A stretch of 64,000 nucleotides of DNA, from assembly GCA_013284265.1 (NCBI GenBank), contig JABTBR010000009.1, positions 62,001-126,000 of the forward strand, read 5' to 3'. The notes under the pieces are model-generated. The model saw only the letters and a program-made list of their open reading frames with translations, was not told the origin of the DNA and did not search any database. Made by a program: the position numbers and the translations under genes. This document shows, piece by piece, positions 27,500 to 38,331 of the stretch (positions are counted from its first letter, which is position 1; each line of letters begins with the position of its first letter). Source of the DNA: Oxalobacteraceae bacterium. Its GTDB lineage: Bacteria; Pseudomonadota; Gammaproteobacteria; Burkholderiales; Burkholderiaceae_D.

Positions 27500-27540
27500 T
27501 CTTAAACACGGCGTGGCGCGCTTACCTTGGCGACATCACA

Positions 27541-29101
<1,561 letters not shown>

Positions 29102-31024
29102 ATGACCATTTTTGACAACTACGCAGCACGCTACGAACGCACCAAAGAAGAAGAAATGTCCATGACGGAATATCTTGCCCTGTGCAAGAAGGACCGGCTC
29201 ACCTACGCGAGCGCTCCCGAGCGCATGCTGGCAGCGATCGGGGAACCCACCCTGGTCGATACCCGCAACGACACCCGCCTGTCCCGCATCTTCGCCAACA
29301 AGGTCATCAAGATCTATCCGGCCTTCCGCGAGTTCTACGGCACCGAGGAAGTGATCGAGCAGGTCGTCTCCTACTTCCGCCACGCGGCCCAGGGCCTGGA
29401 AGAACGCAAGCAGATCCTGTATCTGCTCGGTCCGGTCGGCGGCGGTAAATCGTCGATCGCCGAAAAGCTCAAGTCGCTGATGGAACATGTGCCCTTCTAT
29501 TGCCTCAAAGGCTCGCCCGTCAACGAGTCGCCGCTGGGCCTGTTCAACGAGGAAGAAGACGGCGTCATCCTTGAAGAAGACTACGGCATCCCGCGCCGCT
29601 ACCTGCGCAACATCCCCAGCCCCTGGGCGGTCAAGCGCCTGCACGAATTTAACGGCGACATCAACCAGTTCCGCGTGGTCAAGCGCTACCCTTCCGTGCT
29701 CAAGCAGATCGCCATTTCCAAGACCGAACCGGGCGACGAAAACAACCAGGATATTTCCTCGCTGGTCGGCAAGGTCGATATCCGCAAGCTGGAAGACTAT
29801 TCGCAGGACGATCCGGACGCCTACAGCTACTCCGGCGGCCTGTGCCTGGCCAACCAGGGCTTGATGGAATTCGTCGAGATGTTCAAGGCCCCGATCAAGG
29901 TGCTGCACCCGCTGCTGACGGCCACCCAGGAAGGCAACTACAAGGGGACCGAGGGCTTCGGCGCGATTCCCTTCGACGGCATCATCCTGGCCCACTCGAA
30001 CGAGTCGGAATGGAAGACGTTTAAAAACAACCGCAACAACGAGGCTTTCCTCGACCGTATCTACATCGTCAAGGTGCCGTACTGCCTGCGCGTCACCGAC
30101 GAGATCAAGATCTACGACAAGCTGGTGGCCAATTCCTCGCTGTTCCAGGCCCCTTGCGCGCCCGGCACGCTGAAAATGATGGCCCAGTTCGCGATCCTGT
30201 CGCGCCTGAAGGACCCGGAGAACTCCAGCATCTTCAGCAAGATGCTGGTCTACGATGGCGAAAACCTCAAGGACACCGATCCCAAGGCCAAGTCGATGCA
30301 CGAGTATTCCGACTACGCCGGCGTGGACGAGGGCATGAACGGCCTGTCGACCCGCTTCGCCTTCAAGATCCTGTCCAAGGTCTTCAACTTCGACAATACC
30401 GAAGTGGCGGCCAATCCGGTACACCTGCTGTATGTGCTGGAGCAGCAGGTCGAACGCGAGCAATTCCCGCCGGAAACCGAGCAGAAGTACTTCTCGTATA
30501 TTAAAGAGCACCTGGCCCAGAAATACGTCGAGTTCATCGGCAAGGAGATCCAGACCGCCTACCTGGAAAGCTATTCCGAGTATGGCCAGAACATCTTCGA
30601 CCGCTATGTGACCTTCGCCGACTTCTGGATCCAGGATCAGGAATTCCGCGATCCGGATACCGGCGAGAGCTTCGACCGCGAATCGCTCAACAATGAGCTG
30701 GAAAAGATCGAGAAGCCGGCCGGCATCTCGAACCCCAAGGACTTCCGCAACGAAATCGTCAACTTCGGTTTGCGGGCCCGCGCGAATAATGGCGGTAAGA
30801 ATCCTTCCTGGACCAGCTACGAGAAATTCCGCACCGTGATCGAGAAGAAAATGTTCTCGAACACCGAGGAACTGCTGCCCGTGATCTCCTTTAACGCCAA
30901 GGCCAGCGCCGAGGACGCCAACAAGCACGCCGACTTCGTCGCGCGCATGGTGGAAAAAGGTTACACGGCCAAGCAAGTCCGGCTGCTGTGCGAATGGTAT
31001 CTGCGTGTGAGGAAGTCGTCCTAA
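29102..31024 (+). CDS. prkA: PrkA (YeaG) family serine protein kinase / AAA+ protein
   Basis: 640 residues. AAA+ domain with Walker A GPVGGGKSS (about 110-118) and a C-terminal PrkA kinase-like domain (SPEEL-type region replaced here by NTEELLPVISFNAKASAED). YeaG in E. coli works with YeaH in nitrogen and stationary stress; PrkA homologues have been described as kinase and as protease. The ATG at 29102 (MTIFDNYAARYERTKEEEM) matches the family start. First gene of prkA-yeaH-spoVR, a conserved trio. A long AT-rich region precedes it, consistent with stress-dependent control. Confidence 0.95.
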   Translation: MTIFDNYAARYERTKEEEMSMTEYLALCKKDRLTYASAPERMLAAIGEPTLVDTRNDTRLSRIFANKVIKIYPAFREFYGTEEVIEQVVSYFRHAAQGLEERKQILYLLGPVGGGKSSIAEKLKSLMEHVPFYCLKGSPVNESPLGLFNEEEDGVILEEDYGIPRRYLRNIPSPWAVKRLHEFNGDINQFRVVKRYPSVLKQIAISKTEPGDENNQDISSLVGKVDIRKLEDYSQDDPDAYSYSGGLCLANQGLMEFVEMFKAPIKVLHPLLTATQEGNYKGTEGFGAIPFDGIILAHSNESEWKTFKNNRNNEAFLDRIYIVKVPYCLRVTDEIKIYDKLVANSSLFQAPCAPGTLKMMAQFAILSRLKDPENSSIFSKMLVYDGENLKDTDPKAKSMHEYSDYAGVDEGMNGLSTRFAFKILSKVFNFDNTEVAANPVHLLYVLEQQVEREQFPPETEQKYFSYIKEHLAQKYVEFIGKEIQTAYLESYSEYGQNIFDRYVTFADFWIQDQEFRDPDTGESFDRESLNNELEKIEKPAGISNPKDFRNEIVNFGLRARANNGGKNPSWTSYEKFRTVIEKKMFSNTEELLPVISFNAKASAEDANKHADFVARMVEKGYTAKQVRLLCEWYLRVRKSS

Positions 31025-31059
31025 GGGGGCCGTGGGCGGATGCGCAAGCATCCACAGCG

Positions 31060-31084
31060 GGCCGGGGCGCGACGCGCCCCGGCC
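31060..31084 (+). other. Perfect GC-rich hairpin between prkA and yeaH
   Basis: GGCCGGGGCGCG and CGCGCCCCGGCC are exact inverted repeats around one base. It lies 36 bases after the prkA stop and about 28 before the yeaH ribosome site. There is no T-run, so it is more likely an mRNA processing or stability element that sets prkA apart from yeaH-spoVR than a terminator. Confidence 0.6.
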
Positions 31085-31123
31085 TGACCCGAGTGCCACA
31101 CCAATAGTAGCAGGAGGCATCTT

Positions 31124-32392
31124 TTGACTTACCTCATCGACCGGCGTTTGCAAGGCAAGAACAAATCTGCGGTCAACCGTGAACGCTTCCTACGGCGTTA
31201 CAAGGCCCAGATCAAGGATGCGGTGGGACGCGCCATCAAGGGGCGCTCCATCACCGATATTGAAAACGGCGAGAAGGTCTCCATCCCCGTCAAGGACGTG
31301 GGAGAACCCTCGTTTGGCCACGCCCACGGCGGCGTGTGGGAAACCATCAATCCGGGCAACCAGGAATACCAGAAGGGCGATCTGATCAATCGTCCCAAGG
31401 GCGGCGGCGGCGCCGGGCGCGGCAAGGCCGGCAATTCCGACCAGATGACCGAAGACGACTTCATCTTCGAGCTGTCGCGCGAAGAATTCATGAATTACTT
31501 CTTCGAGGATCTTGAGCTGCCGCACATGATCAAGACCCAGCTGACCGCCACCACCGAGTTCAAGAACCAGCGCGCCGGCTACAATATGTCGGGCACGCCG
31601 TCCAACATCCACGTGCTGCGCTCGCTGCGCGGCGCGCTGGGGCGGCGCATCGCCGTCGGCGGCAGTTCGCGCAAGCGCCTGATCGACGCCGAGAACGAGC
31701 TCGAAACCCTGCTGCTGGCCGGCGCCCCCCTCAACGATCCCATCGTCGTCGAGCTCAAGCGCCTGATCCACCATCTGCACACCCGCCTGCTGGCGATCCC
31801 CTTCATCGACCCGTTCGACTTGCGATACAGCAATAGGATCAAAGTGCCCAAGCCGATGACCCAGGCCGTGATGTTCTGCATCATGGACGTGTCGGGCTCG
31901 ATGGACGAGACCCGCAAGGACACGGCCAAGCGCTTCTTCATCCTGCTCTACCTGTTCCTCAAGCGCGCCTACGACAAGATCGAAGTGGTCTTCATCCGCC
32001 ACCACACGGCCGCGGCCGAGGTCAACGAGGAAGAATTCTTCCATTCGCGCGAGTCGGGCGGCACCGTGGTCTCGTCGGCGCTGCATCTGCTCGACAAGAT
32101 CATCGAGGAACGCTTCGGCGCCGGCCAGTGGAACAGCTATGTGGCCCAGGCTTCCGACGGCGACAACTGGGACAACGATTCCGTACTGTGCCGCCAGCTC
32201 CTGGTCAACACCATCATGCCCAAGGTGCAGTACTACACCTATGTCGAGATCACCGACGGACCGCCACAAAACCTATGGGAGCAATATTCGCAGGTGCCCG
32301 ATCATCACCCGCATTTCGCCATGCAAAAAATAGTCACGCCGGCCGATATCTATCCGGTGTTCCGTGAACTGTTCAAGAAGCAGCCGAAATAA
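31124..32392 (+). CDS. yeaH: YeaH/YhbH family protein (DUF444)
   Basis: 422 residues. The N-terminus (LIDRRLQGKNKSAVNRERFLRRYKAQI, in two parts) is a family hallmark; a von Willebrand A-type domain follows with a MIDAS-like DVSGSMDE. Acts with PrkA in a stress-response unit; molecular role unknown. The start is TTG at 31124, six bases after a perfect AGGAGG, giving MTYLIDRR as in homologues. Its TAA shares one base with the spoVR ATG (TAATG), so spoVR is translationally coupled. Confidence 0.93.
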   Translation: MTYLIDRRLQGKNKSAVNRERFLRRYKAQIKDAVGRAIKGRSITDIENGEKVSIPVKDVGEPSFGHAHGGVWETINPGNQEYQKGDLINRPKGGGGAGRGKAGNSDQMTEDDFIFELSREEFMNYFFEDLELPHMIKTQLTATTEFKNQRAGYNMSGTPSNIHVLRSLRGALGRRIAVGGSSRKRLIDAENELETLLLAGAPLNDPIVVELKRLIHHLHTRLLAIPFIDPFDLRYSNRIKVPKPMTQAVMFCIMDVSGSMDETRKDTAKRFFILLYLFLKRAYDKIEVVFIRHHTAAAEVNEEEFFHSRESGGTVVSSALHLLDKIIEERFGAGQWNSYVAQASDGDNWDNDSVLCRQLLVNTIMPKVQYYTYVEITDGPPQNLWEQYSQVPDHHPHFAMQKIVTPADIYPVFRELFKKQPK

Positions 32393-33930
32393 TGAACCAG
32401 ATGACGAAAAAGCCGCGCCACCCGCGCGCCCTGCCGGAACAGTCGGAATGGACGTTCGAACTGATCGAGCAGGCCCACGAAGAAATTCGCCGCGTTGCCG
32501 AAGGCTTCGGCCTGGACACCTATCCGAATCAGCTCGAAATCATCACCGCCGAGCAGATGATGGATGCCTATACCTCGGTCGGCATGCCGGTATCCTATAA
32601 CCACTGGTCCTTCGGCAAGCATTTCCTGTCGACGGAAAAAGGCTACAAGCGCGGGCAGATGGGCCTGGCGTACGAGATCGTCATCAACTCCAATCCCTGC
32701 ATTGCCTATTTAATGGAGGAAAACAGCCTGACGATGCAGGCGCTGGTCATCGCGCACGCCGCCTATGGCCATAATTCCTTCTTCAAGGGCAACTATCTGT
32801 TCCGCACCTGGACCGATGCCGACGCCATCGTCGACTATATGGTGTTCGCCAAGAACTATATCGCCGAGTGCGAGCAGCGCCACGGCATCGACGCGGTCGA
32901 ACTGCTGCTCGATTCCTGCCATGCGATCCAGAACTACGGGGTGGACCGTTACAAGCGTCCGGCCAAGCTGTCGATGGCCCAGGAGCGGGCCCGCCAGAAG
33001 GAACGCGAAGCCTATGTGCAGTCGCAGATCAACGAGCTGTGGCGCACCCTGCCGCGGCGCGAGGAAGAGGAAGTCAACAAGGCCGCGCCGCGCTTCCCGC
33101 CCGAGCCCGAGGAAAACCTGCTGTACTTTATCGAGAAGTACGCCCCGCTGCTCGAACCCTGGCAGCGCGAGATGGTGCGCATCGTGCGCAAGATCTCGCA
33201 GTACTTCTATCCGCAGCGCCAGACCCAGGTCATGAACGAGGGCTGGGCCACCTTCTGGCACTACACCATCCTCAATCAGCTCTATGACGAGGGCGTGGTA
33301 GCCGATGGCTTCATGATGGAGTTCCTCAAGAGCCATACCAATGTGGTCTACCAGCCGCCGGTCAACAGCCCTTATTACAGTGGCATCAACCCCTACGCCC
33401 TGGGCTTCGCCATGATGACCGACATCCGCCGCATCTGCGAGGACCCGACGCCCGAGGACCGCGAATGGTTCCCGGACATCGCCGGCAGCGACTGGCGCAA
33501 GACGCTCGACTTTGCGATGCGCAATTTCAAGGACGAGAGCTTCATCGCCCAGTACCTGTCGCCCAAGCTGATACGCGAGTTCCACTTCTTTGCCGTGCTC
33601 GACGACGACAATAACGAGAAGCTGGCCATCTCGGCGATCCACGACGACCTGGGCTACCGCTATGTACGCCAGCAACTGGCCGAACAGTACAACTTGGGCA
33701 ACCGCGAGCCCAATATCCAGGTCTGGTCGGTCAATACCCGCGACGACCGCGCCCTGACGCTGCGCCACACGCAGTTCCAGCGCCGCCCCCTGAACCAGCA
33801 GGCCAACGAAGTACTCAAGCACGTGGCGCGCCTGTGGGGCTTCGACGTCCACCTCGAAACGGTGTCCCCCAGCGGCGAAGTGGTCAGCACTTTGGAAGTC
33901 AAGCGCGAGAAGCGCGCCCGTAACGCCTGA
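32392..33930 (+). CDS. SpoVR family protein (YcgB)
   Basis: 512 residues with the SpoVR landmarks: YNHWSFGKHF, YEIVINSNPCIAYLMEEN, HAAYGHNSFFKGNYLF, and NEGWATFWHYTI with the late NSPYYSGINPYALGF. Homologues are needed for spore cortex in Bacillus and for stationary-phase or biofilm traits in proteobacteria; biochemical function is not known. It completes the prkA-yeaH-spoVR operon and overlaps the yeaH stop. A 13-base-pair hairpin follows about 30 bases after the stop. Confidence 0.95.
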   Translation: MNQMTKKPRHPRALPEQSEWTFELIEQAHEEIRRVAEGFGLDTYPNQLEIITAEQMMDAYTSVGMPVSYNHWSFGKHFLSTEKGYKRGQMGLAYEIVINSNPCIAYLMEENSLTMQALVIAHAAYGHNSFFKGNYLFRTWTDADAIVDYMVFAKNYIAECEQRHGIDAVELLLDSCHAIQNYGVDRYKRPAKLSMAQERARQKEREAYVQSQINELWRTLPRREEEEVNKAAPRFPPEPEENLLYFIEKYAPLLEPWQREMVRIVRKISQYFYPQRQTQVMNEGWATFWHYTILNQLYDEGVVADGFMMEFLKSHTNVVYQPPVNSPYYSGINPYALGFAMMTDIRRICEDPTPEDREWFPDIAGSDWRKTLDFAMRNFKDESFIAQYLSPKLIREFHFFAVLDDDNNEKLAISAIHDDLGYRYVRQQLAEQYNLGNREPNIQVWSVNTRDDRALTLRHTQFQRRPLNQQANEVLKHVARLWGFDVHLETVSPSGEVVSTLEVKREKRARNA

Positions 33931-33957
33931 TTTCAGGCACCATCCCCTCACTACCCT

Positions 33958-33987
33958 CCACTGCGGGCGCTCAGGCGCCCGCAGTGG
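33958..33987 (+). terminator. Hairpin after spoVR
   Basis: CCACTGCGGGCGC and GCGCCCGCAGTGG form a perfect 13-base-pair stem with loop TCAG. No T-run follows, so termination may be incomplete or the element marks the mRNA 3' end. Confidence 0.6.
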
Positions 33988-34409
33988 TATGCATGGCTTG
34001 CGCCGCGTGTCAACATTATTTTTCAGGCATGCGACCGGTCCAGTCGAAATTAATTCCACCGAAGCAACAGAATGCACCAAATTTTACGTTCTTAAGCCTC
34101 ATTTAAGGAACATAAAAATCGGTGATTTGCAATATCGGAGAACTTAATAGGACTATAGAAGTTTTCTCCCCAAAAAAGTGCCGAAATCACTTGCTTTTTG
34201 TGCTAACTCGGTGCCTTTGTCGAAAAAGAAGATTGGTCTGGCAGCAGCTAAGCGCATGAAATTTAACCGGTTTTAGGCTTGAAAATTCTATGTAATTTCG
34301 AGATTCTGTAGGTATAATTCGCCGACGTCCCGGATGCGACTGTTGTTTTGCGTCGTTATTTTGGGGTTTAGTAGCAACAAAAAAAGAGTTGGTATTGGAG
34401 AAAGCAGGC
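33988..34409. other. AT-rich region upstream of tonB
   Basis: About 420 bases without a gene; GC is far below the flanks. TATAAT at 34313-34318 is the best -10 for tonB, with no -35 at standard spacing (TTGAAA at 34279 is 28 bases away). I searched by eye for a Fur box and saw none. Confidence 0.45.
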
Positions 34410-35069
34410 ATGAATTTCACGCACAACGAGAAGAGCACCGGGAAGAACTTTACAGGCATCACCATTGTCGTTTTGTTGCACATGCTGGTGGCCTACGGAA
34501 TCGTGTCGGGCTTGGGCAAACGTTTGGTAACCAAAATGATCGAACCGGTGGAGACCAAGATCATTGAAGAAGTCAAACCGCCGCCACCAAAAGAGCTCCC
34601 GCCACCGCCGCCACCGCCGGAAATGAAAGCGCCACCGCCGCCTTTCATCCCGCCAGTGGAAGTGAACGTGCAGCAGCCGCCGCCACCGCAAAACGTGCTC
34701 GCCAACGCGACCAACGTCAAACCGGCGACGAACGAACTGCAAAAGCCGGCACCGGCAGCACCGCCTGCGCCGCCAAGCACGGCCAAGGTGGCCAATGTGG
34801 CCGCCGTGGTGGACATGAGCACTTGCGCCAAACCGGAGTATCCGAAATCGTCGCTGCGTAATGAGGAGACCGGTACGGTTAACTTGCAGTTCCTGATCGG
34901 GGTCGATGGGCACGTGGTCAAGGCCGATGTCGTGAAGTCAAGCGGCTTCCGTGATCTGGACCGGGCAGCAGTTGCAGCACTGAGCAAATGCCGCTTCAAA
35001 CCAGGCATGGTCGACGGCAAACCGGAACAGTCGGTAGCGCCAGTGCAGTACGTCTGGACGCTGGATTAA
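34410..35069 (+). CDS. tonB: Energy transducer TonB
   Basis: 219 residues. One N-terminal membrane helix (ITIVVLLHMLVAYGIVSGL, about 16-34), a periplasmic Pro-rich spacer of Glu/Lys-Pro repeats (about 55-120) and a C-terminal TonB domain (PEYPKSSLRNEETGTVNLQF to YVWTLD). Carries proton-motive energy to outer-membrane receptors. The ATG at 34410 is chosen because GGAG/AGG elements precede it and the helix then starts at a typical distance. First gene of tonB-exbB-exbD-exbD. The receptor at 56719 is a likely client, though not part of this operon. Confidence 0.93.
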   Translation: MNFTHNEKSTGKNFTGITIVVLLHMLVAYGIVSGLGKRLVTKMIEPVETKIIEEVKPPPPKELPPPPPPPEMKAPPPPFIPPVEVNVQQPPPPQNVLANATNVKPATNELQKPAPAAPPAPPSTAKVANVAAVVDMSTCAKPEYPKSSLRNEETGTVNLQFLIGVDGHVVKADVVKSSGFRDLDRAAVAALSKCRFKPGMVDGKPEQSVAPVQYVWTLD

Positions 35070-35154
35070 ACCGAGGCAGCAGCACCGTCTCACTTAAATT
35101 TCGTTGTTAACAATATATTCAGCGATCTGATTATTTTATCAATTTGGAGGAAGC

Positions 35155-36066
35155 ATGTTTAAGAATACCCGTTTGTCCGCTGTACTGGCCGCTGTGCTGT
35201 TTTCGGTAACCGCAGCCACCGCCCTGGTCAGCGCTCCAGCCTTCGCTGATGCGCCTGCCTCGGCCGCCGCTTCGGCACCAGCAGCTGCGCCGGCAGCGGA
35301 TGCGGCAGCTGCTCCTGCTGCTGAAGCGGTCGCTTCGGCCCCGGCCGCCAAGGCTGAGAAGGAAGAAGTCGAAAACCCATTCGGTTTCGAAGCGGTATGG
35401 AACGGCGGCTTCGTCTCCCGCGGCACCCTGATCATCCTGTCGCTGATGTCCATGGGTTCGTGGTACATCATCGTCACCAAACTGATCGACCAGATGAAAA
35501 TCTTCAAACAGTCGAAAGAAACCAGCGCCAAATTCTGGAAAGCGCCTTCGATCGCTGCCGGTTCGGCATCGCTGACCGACGGTTCGCCTTTCCGCTTCAT
35601 CGCTGAAACCGGCACCAAGGCCACCGTGCACCACGACGGCGCCCTGCTGGAACAAATCGATCTGTCGACCTGGGTGACCATGTCGATCCAGCGCGCCGTG
35701 GAAAAAGTCCAGTCGCGTCTGCAAGATGGCCTGTCCTTCCTGGCAACCGTCGGTTCGACCGCACCGTTCATCGGTCTGTTCGGTACCGTTTGGGGTATTT
35801 ACAATGCGCTGATCAACATCGGTATGACCGGTAACGCGTCGATCGACAAAGTCGCCGGTCCAGTCGGTGAAGCGCTGATCATGACCGCCTTCGGTCTGTT
35901 CGTCGCCGTTCCTGCCGTGCTGGGTTACAACTGGCTGGTGCGTCGTAACAAGTCGGCCATGGAAGATGTCCGTTCCTTCAGCGCCGACGTGCACTCGGTC
36001 CTGATCTCCGGCGCGATGTCGACCAGCGAAGCTGGCCGTGCCGCTGGCGCTAAAAAGATTGGATAA
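35155..36066 (+). CDS. exbB: Biopolymer transport protein ExbB (MotA/TolQ/ExbB family)
   Basis: 303 residues. A cleavable-looking signal peptide (ending near SAPAFA) and an Ala/Pro-rich periplasmic stretch precede three membrane helices. Core motifs: GGFVSRGTLIILSLMSMGSW (first helix), SFLATVGSTAPFIGLFGTVWG, and EALIMTAFGLFVAVPAVLGYN, which carry the conserved Thr of the proton path. With ExbD it forms the proton-driven motor that energises TonB. GGAGG lies directly before the ATG. The exbD1 gene follows after five bases. Confidence 0.95.
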   Translation: MFKNTRLSAVLAAVLFSVTAATALVSAPAFADAPASAAASAPAAAPAADAAAAPAAEAVASAPAAKAEKEEVENPFGFEAVWNGGFVSRGTLIILSLMSMGSWYIIVTKLIDQMKIFKQSKETSAKFWKAPSIAAGSASLTDGSPFRFIAETGTKATVHHDGALLEQIDLSTWVTMSIQRAVEKVQSRLQDGLSFLATVGSTAPFIGLFGTVWGIYNALINIGMTGNASIDKVAGPVGEALIMTAFGLFVAVPAVLGYNWLVRRNKSAMEDVRSFSADVHSVLISGAMSTSEAGRAAGAKKIG

Positions 36067-36071
36067 TCACC

Positions 36072-36500
36072 ATGTCGATGTCCGTAGGCTCCGATAACGG
36101 AGGCGAAGATCAAGTCATGTCAGAAATCAACACGACGCCGCTGGTCGACATCATGTTGGTTCTGCTGATTATCTTCCTGATCACGAGCCCGGTCGTTCTC
36201 AAACTGCAGAAAATCAAGCTGCCGGAAGAGACCAACCAGGTTATTCAGACCAAGCCGGAAGATGTCAACATCGTTGTAAACAAGGATGGCGACATCTACT
36301 GGAATCAAAAGAAAATGAAGGACACGAATGAGTTGTTCGATTTTCTGAAGGTGGAAGCGGTCAAACTGCCGCAGCCGGAAGTACATGTACGTGGCGATCA
36401 GGAAACCCGCTACGAAGCAATCGGCAAGGTCATTTACACCACCCAGCGCGCTGGTATTCAGAAGGTCGGCTTCATCACCGAACCGCCTGACCGGGGTTAA
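36072..36500 (+). CDS. exbD: ExbD/TolR family protein, first copy
   Basis: 142 residues with one N-terminal membrane helix containing the proton-binding Asp (NTTPLVDIMLVLLIIFLI) and a periplasmic domain. Partner of ExbB in the TonB motor. A second exbD follows at 36570; the two share layout but differ in the periplasmic part (this one has KIKLPEETNQVIQTKPEDV). Five bases separate it from exbB. A perfect GC-rich hairpin stands between the two exbD genes. Confidence 0.93.
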   Translation: MSMSVGSDNGGEDQVMSEINTTPLVDIMLVLLIIFLITSPVVLKLQKIKLPEETNQVIQTKPEDVNIVVNKDGDIYWNQKKMKDTNELFDFLKVEAVKLPQPEVHVRGDQETRYEAIGKVIYTTQRAGIQKVGFITEPPDRG

Positions 36501-36507
36501 TCCCCCG

Positions 36508-36541
36508 CCCGCGCCGGCCATCGCAACAGGGCCGGCGCGGG
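36508..36541 (+). other. Perfect hairpin between the two exbD genes
   Basis: CCCGCGCCGGCC (36508-36519) and GGCCGGCGCGGG (36530-36541) make a 12-base-pair stem with a ten-base loop. No T-run. It may block exonucleases and set the ratio of upstream to downstream message in the operon. Confidence 0.65.
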
Positions 36542-36569
36542 ATCAGCTACCTTCTTAAAAGGAAACACC

Positions 36570-36998
36570 ATGAGTATGAATGTCGGTTCTTCGTCCGCAG
36601 GCGCGGATCCGGAACCAATGATGGAAATGAACATGACGCCCCTCATCGACGTGATGCTGGTGCTCATTATCATGCTGATCATTACGATTCCGAAGGCGAA
36701 TCACTCGGTGAACTTGAACATGCCGGTCGGCACTCCGCCGCCACCGACCAAGGAACCGGTTGTGATCACGATCGACGTCGACTTTGACGGTACCATTCTG
36801 TGGGACAATGCGGTCATTCCTGACCGTGCTTCCCTGGAAGCGAAACTGGTCTCGGTCGCAGCGCAAGCTGACCAGCCGGAAGTGCATTTGCGTCCGAACA
36901 AGCTGGTATCGTACAAGGTCGTCGCTGGCGTCATGGCTTCGGCCCAGCGTCTGGGCGTGACCAAGATTGGCCTGGTCGGCAACGAACAGTTCCAGTAA
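36570..36998 (+). CDS. ExbD/TolR family protein, second copy
   Basis: 142 residues. The membrane helix carries the key Asp in NMTPLIDVMLVLIIMLI; the periplasmic part begins SVNLNMPVGTPPPPTKEPV, unlike the first copy. Two different ExbD proteins with one ExbB are known in several proteobacteria (for example Xanthomonas), where the second is needed only for some substrates; whether this holds here is unknown. It is the last gene before a hairpin terminator. Confidence 0.92.
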   Translation: MSMNVGSSSAGADPEPMMEMNMTPLIDVMLVLIIMLIITIPKANHSVNLNMPVGTPPPPTKEPVVITIDVDFDGTILWDNAVIPDRASLEAKLVSVAAQADQPEVHLRPNKLVSYKVVAGVMASAQRLGVTKIGLVGNEQFQ

Positions 36999-37022
36999 AG
37001 TTCCAGTACCTTTATTTTGAAC

Positions 37023-37050
37023 AATAGGCAGGATCGTCCTGCCTATTTCG
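37023..37050 (+). terminator. Terminator-like hairpin after the second exbD
   Basis: AATAGGCAGGA and TCCTGCCTATT pair perfectly over 11 bases with loop TCG, followed by a short T-containing stretch (TCGCATTTT). It ends the tonB-exb message shortly before the TPR gene. Confidence 0.7.
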
Positions 37051-37075
37051 CATTTTGATGAAAGATAACTTACCT

Positions 37076-38299
37076 ATGTTCAAGTTTCGTCTCGCGCAAC
37101 TCAGCCTGGCAATGGCCGCCATTGGATTCACCGCCGCAGCCCCACTGATGGGCCTTGGCTCGGTCGCATACGCCGCCGACGCCGTCCGCGCGGAAGTGGG
37201 CAAACCACTGCAGGAAGCACAGAAACTGGCACAGGCAGGCAAGAACAAAGAAGCGTTGGCCAAGCTGCGCGACGCCGATGCCGTCGGTGGCAAGACCGCC
37301 AACGAAACTTATCTGATCGAGCGCACCCGCGCCTCGGCCGCGGCTGCCGCGGGCGACAACGAAACCGCCGCGCGCGCTTTCGAAGCGGTGATCAACTCCG
37401 GCAAACTGTCGGCCGCGGAAGCCCCCAAATTCACCCAGGCCCTGGCCGGTCTCTACTACCGCGCCAAGGACTACCCGAAAGCCATCACCTGGATCCAGCG
37501 TGCCCTGAAGGACAATCCGGGCGACGGCCAGATGCATGAACTGCTGATCCAGACCTACTACATCAGCGGCAAGTTCAACGAAGCGGCCAAGGAACTGCAA
37601 AATTCCAAAGGTTCGTCCGAAGGCCAGCTGCAAATGCTCGCCAACATCCAGCTCAAGCAGAACGACAAGGCTGGTTATGTCCAGACCCTGGAAAAGCTGG
37701 CCGGTTCCTACCCAAAAACGAGCTACTGGGCTGACCTGCTGAACCGCGTGTCGGGCAAGCCAGGCTTCGCCAGCTCGCTGTCGCTGGACGTGCTGCGCCT
37801 GCGCCTGGCCAATGGCCTGCTGGCCAAGCCGGGCGAATACATGGAAATGAGCCAGCTGTCGCTGCAGGCCGGCAATGCCGCCGAATCGCTGAAAATCATC
37901 GATCAGGGCTACAAAAAAGGCGTACTGGGCGTGGGCGCCGATGCCGCGCGTCACCAGCGCCTGAAAGACCTGGCCGTCAAGACCGGTGCCGAAAACACCG
38001 CCAACGCCGCCAAGCTGGAAGCCGAATACCTGAAAAACAAGGATGCCGATGGCTTGAGCAATCTGGGCTTCGGTCTGGTCAGCGACGGCAAGACCGACAA
38101 GGGTCTGGAACTGATGACCCAGGCAGTCAAGATGGATAGCGCACGCCGTCCGGAAGAACTGAAGCTGCACCTGGGTATCGCCCAGGCCCAGGCCGGCAAG
38201 AAAGCCGCCGCCCTGGCCACGCTGAAGACCGTCAAGGGCACGGAAGGCGCCGCCGACCTGGCCCGCTACTGGACCTTGCAGATCAACCACCCGATGTAA
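37076..38299 (+). CDS. Exported tetratricopeptide-repeat protein
   Basis: 407 residues. A signal peptide is visible (positively charged start, hydrophobic core, cut near SVAYA-AD). The rest is helical with TPR-like pairs (NKEALAKLRDADAV, KDYPKAITWIQRALKDNPGD, LYYRAKD). Likely periplasmic. It lies directly downstream of tonB-exbB-exbD-exbD and is probably linked to it functionally, as TPR proteins accompany some Exb systems, but a role is not established. An ATG at 37058 would extend the N-terminus by six residues; neither start has a strong ribosome site. Confidence 0.8.
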   Translation: MFKFRLAQLSLAMAAIGFTAAAPLMGLGSVAYAADAVRAEVGKPLQEAQKLAQAGKNKEALAKLRDADAVGGKTANETYLIERTRASAAAAAGDNETAARAFEAVINSGKLSAAEAPKFTQALAGLYYRAKDYPKAITWIQRALKDNPGDGQMHELLIQTYYISGKFNEAAKELQNSKGSSEGQLQMLANIQLKQNDKAGYVQTLEKLAGSYPKTSYWADLLNRVSGKPGFASSLSLDVLRLRLANGLLAKPGEYMEMSQLSLQAGNAAESLKIIDQGYKKGVLGVGADAARHQRLKDLAVKTGAENTANAAKLEAEYLKNKDADGLSNLGFGLVSDGKTDKGLELMTQAVKMDSARRPEELKLHLGIAQAQAGKKAAALATLKTVKGTEGAADLARYWTLQINHPM

Positions 38300-38331
38300 T
38301 CGGCTGGTTTCTGGTTTCTGCTTGCAAAAAA

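Noticed and set aside
34279..34318. TTGAAA and TATAAT as the tonB promoter
   Set aside because: The spacer is 28 bases; the two elements cannot be contacted together.
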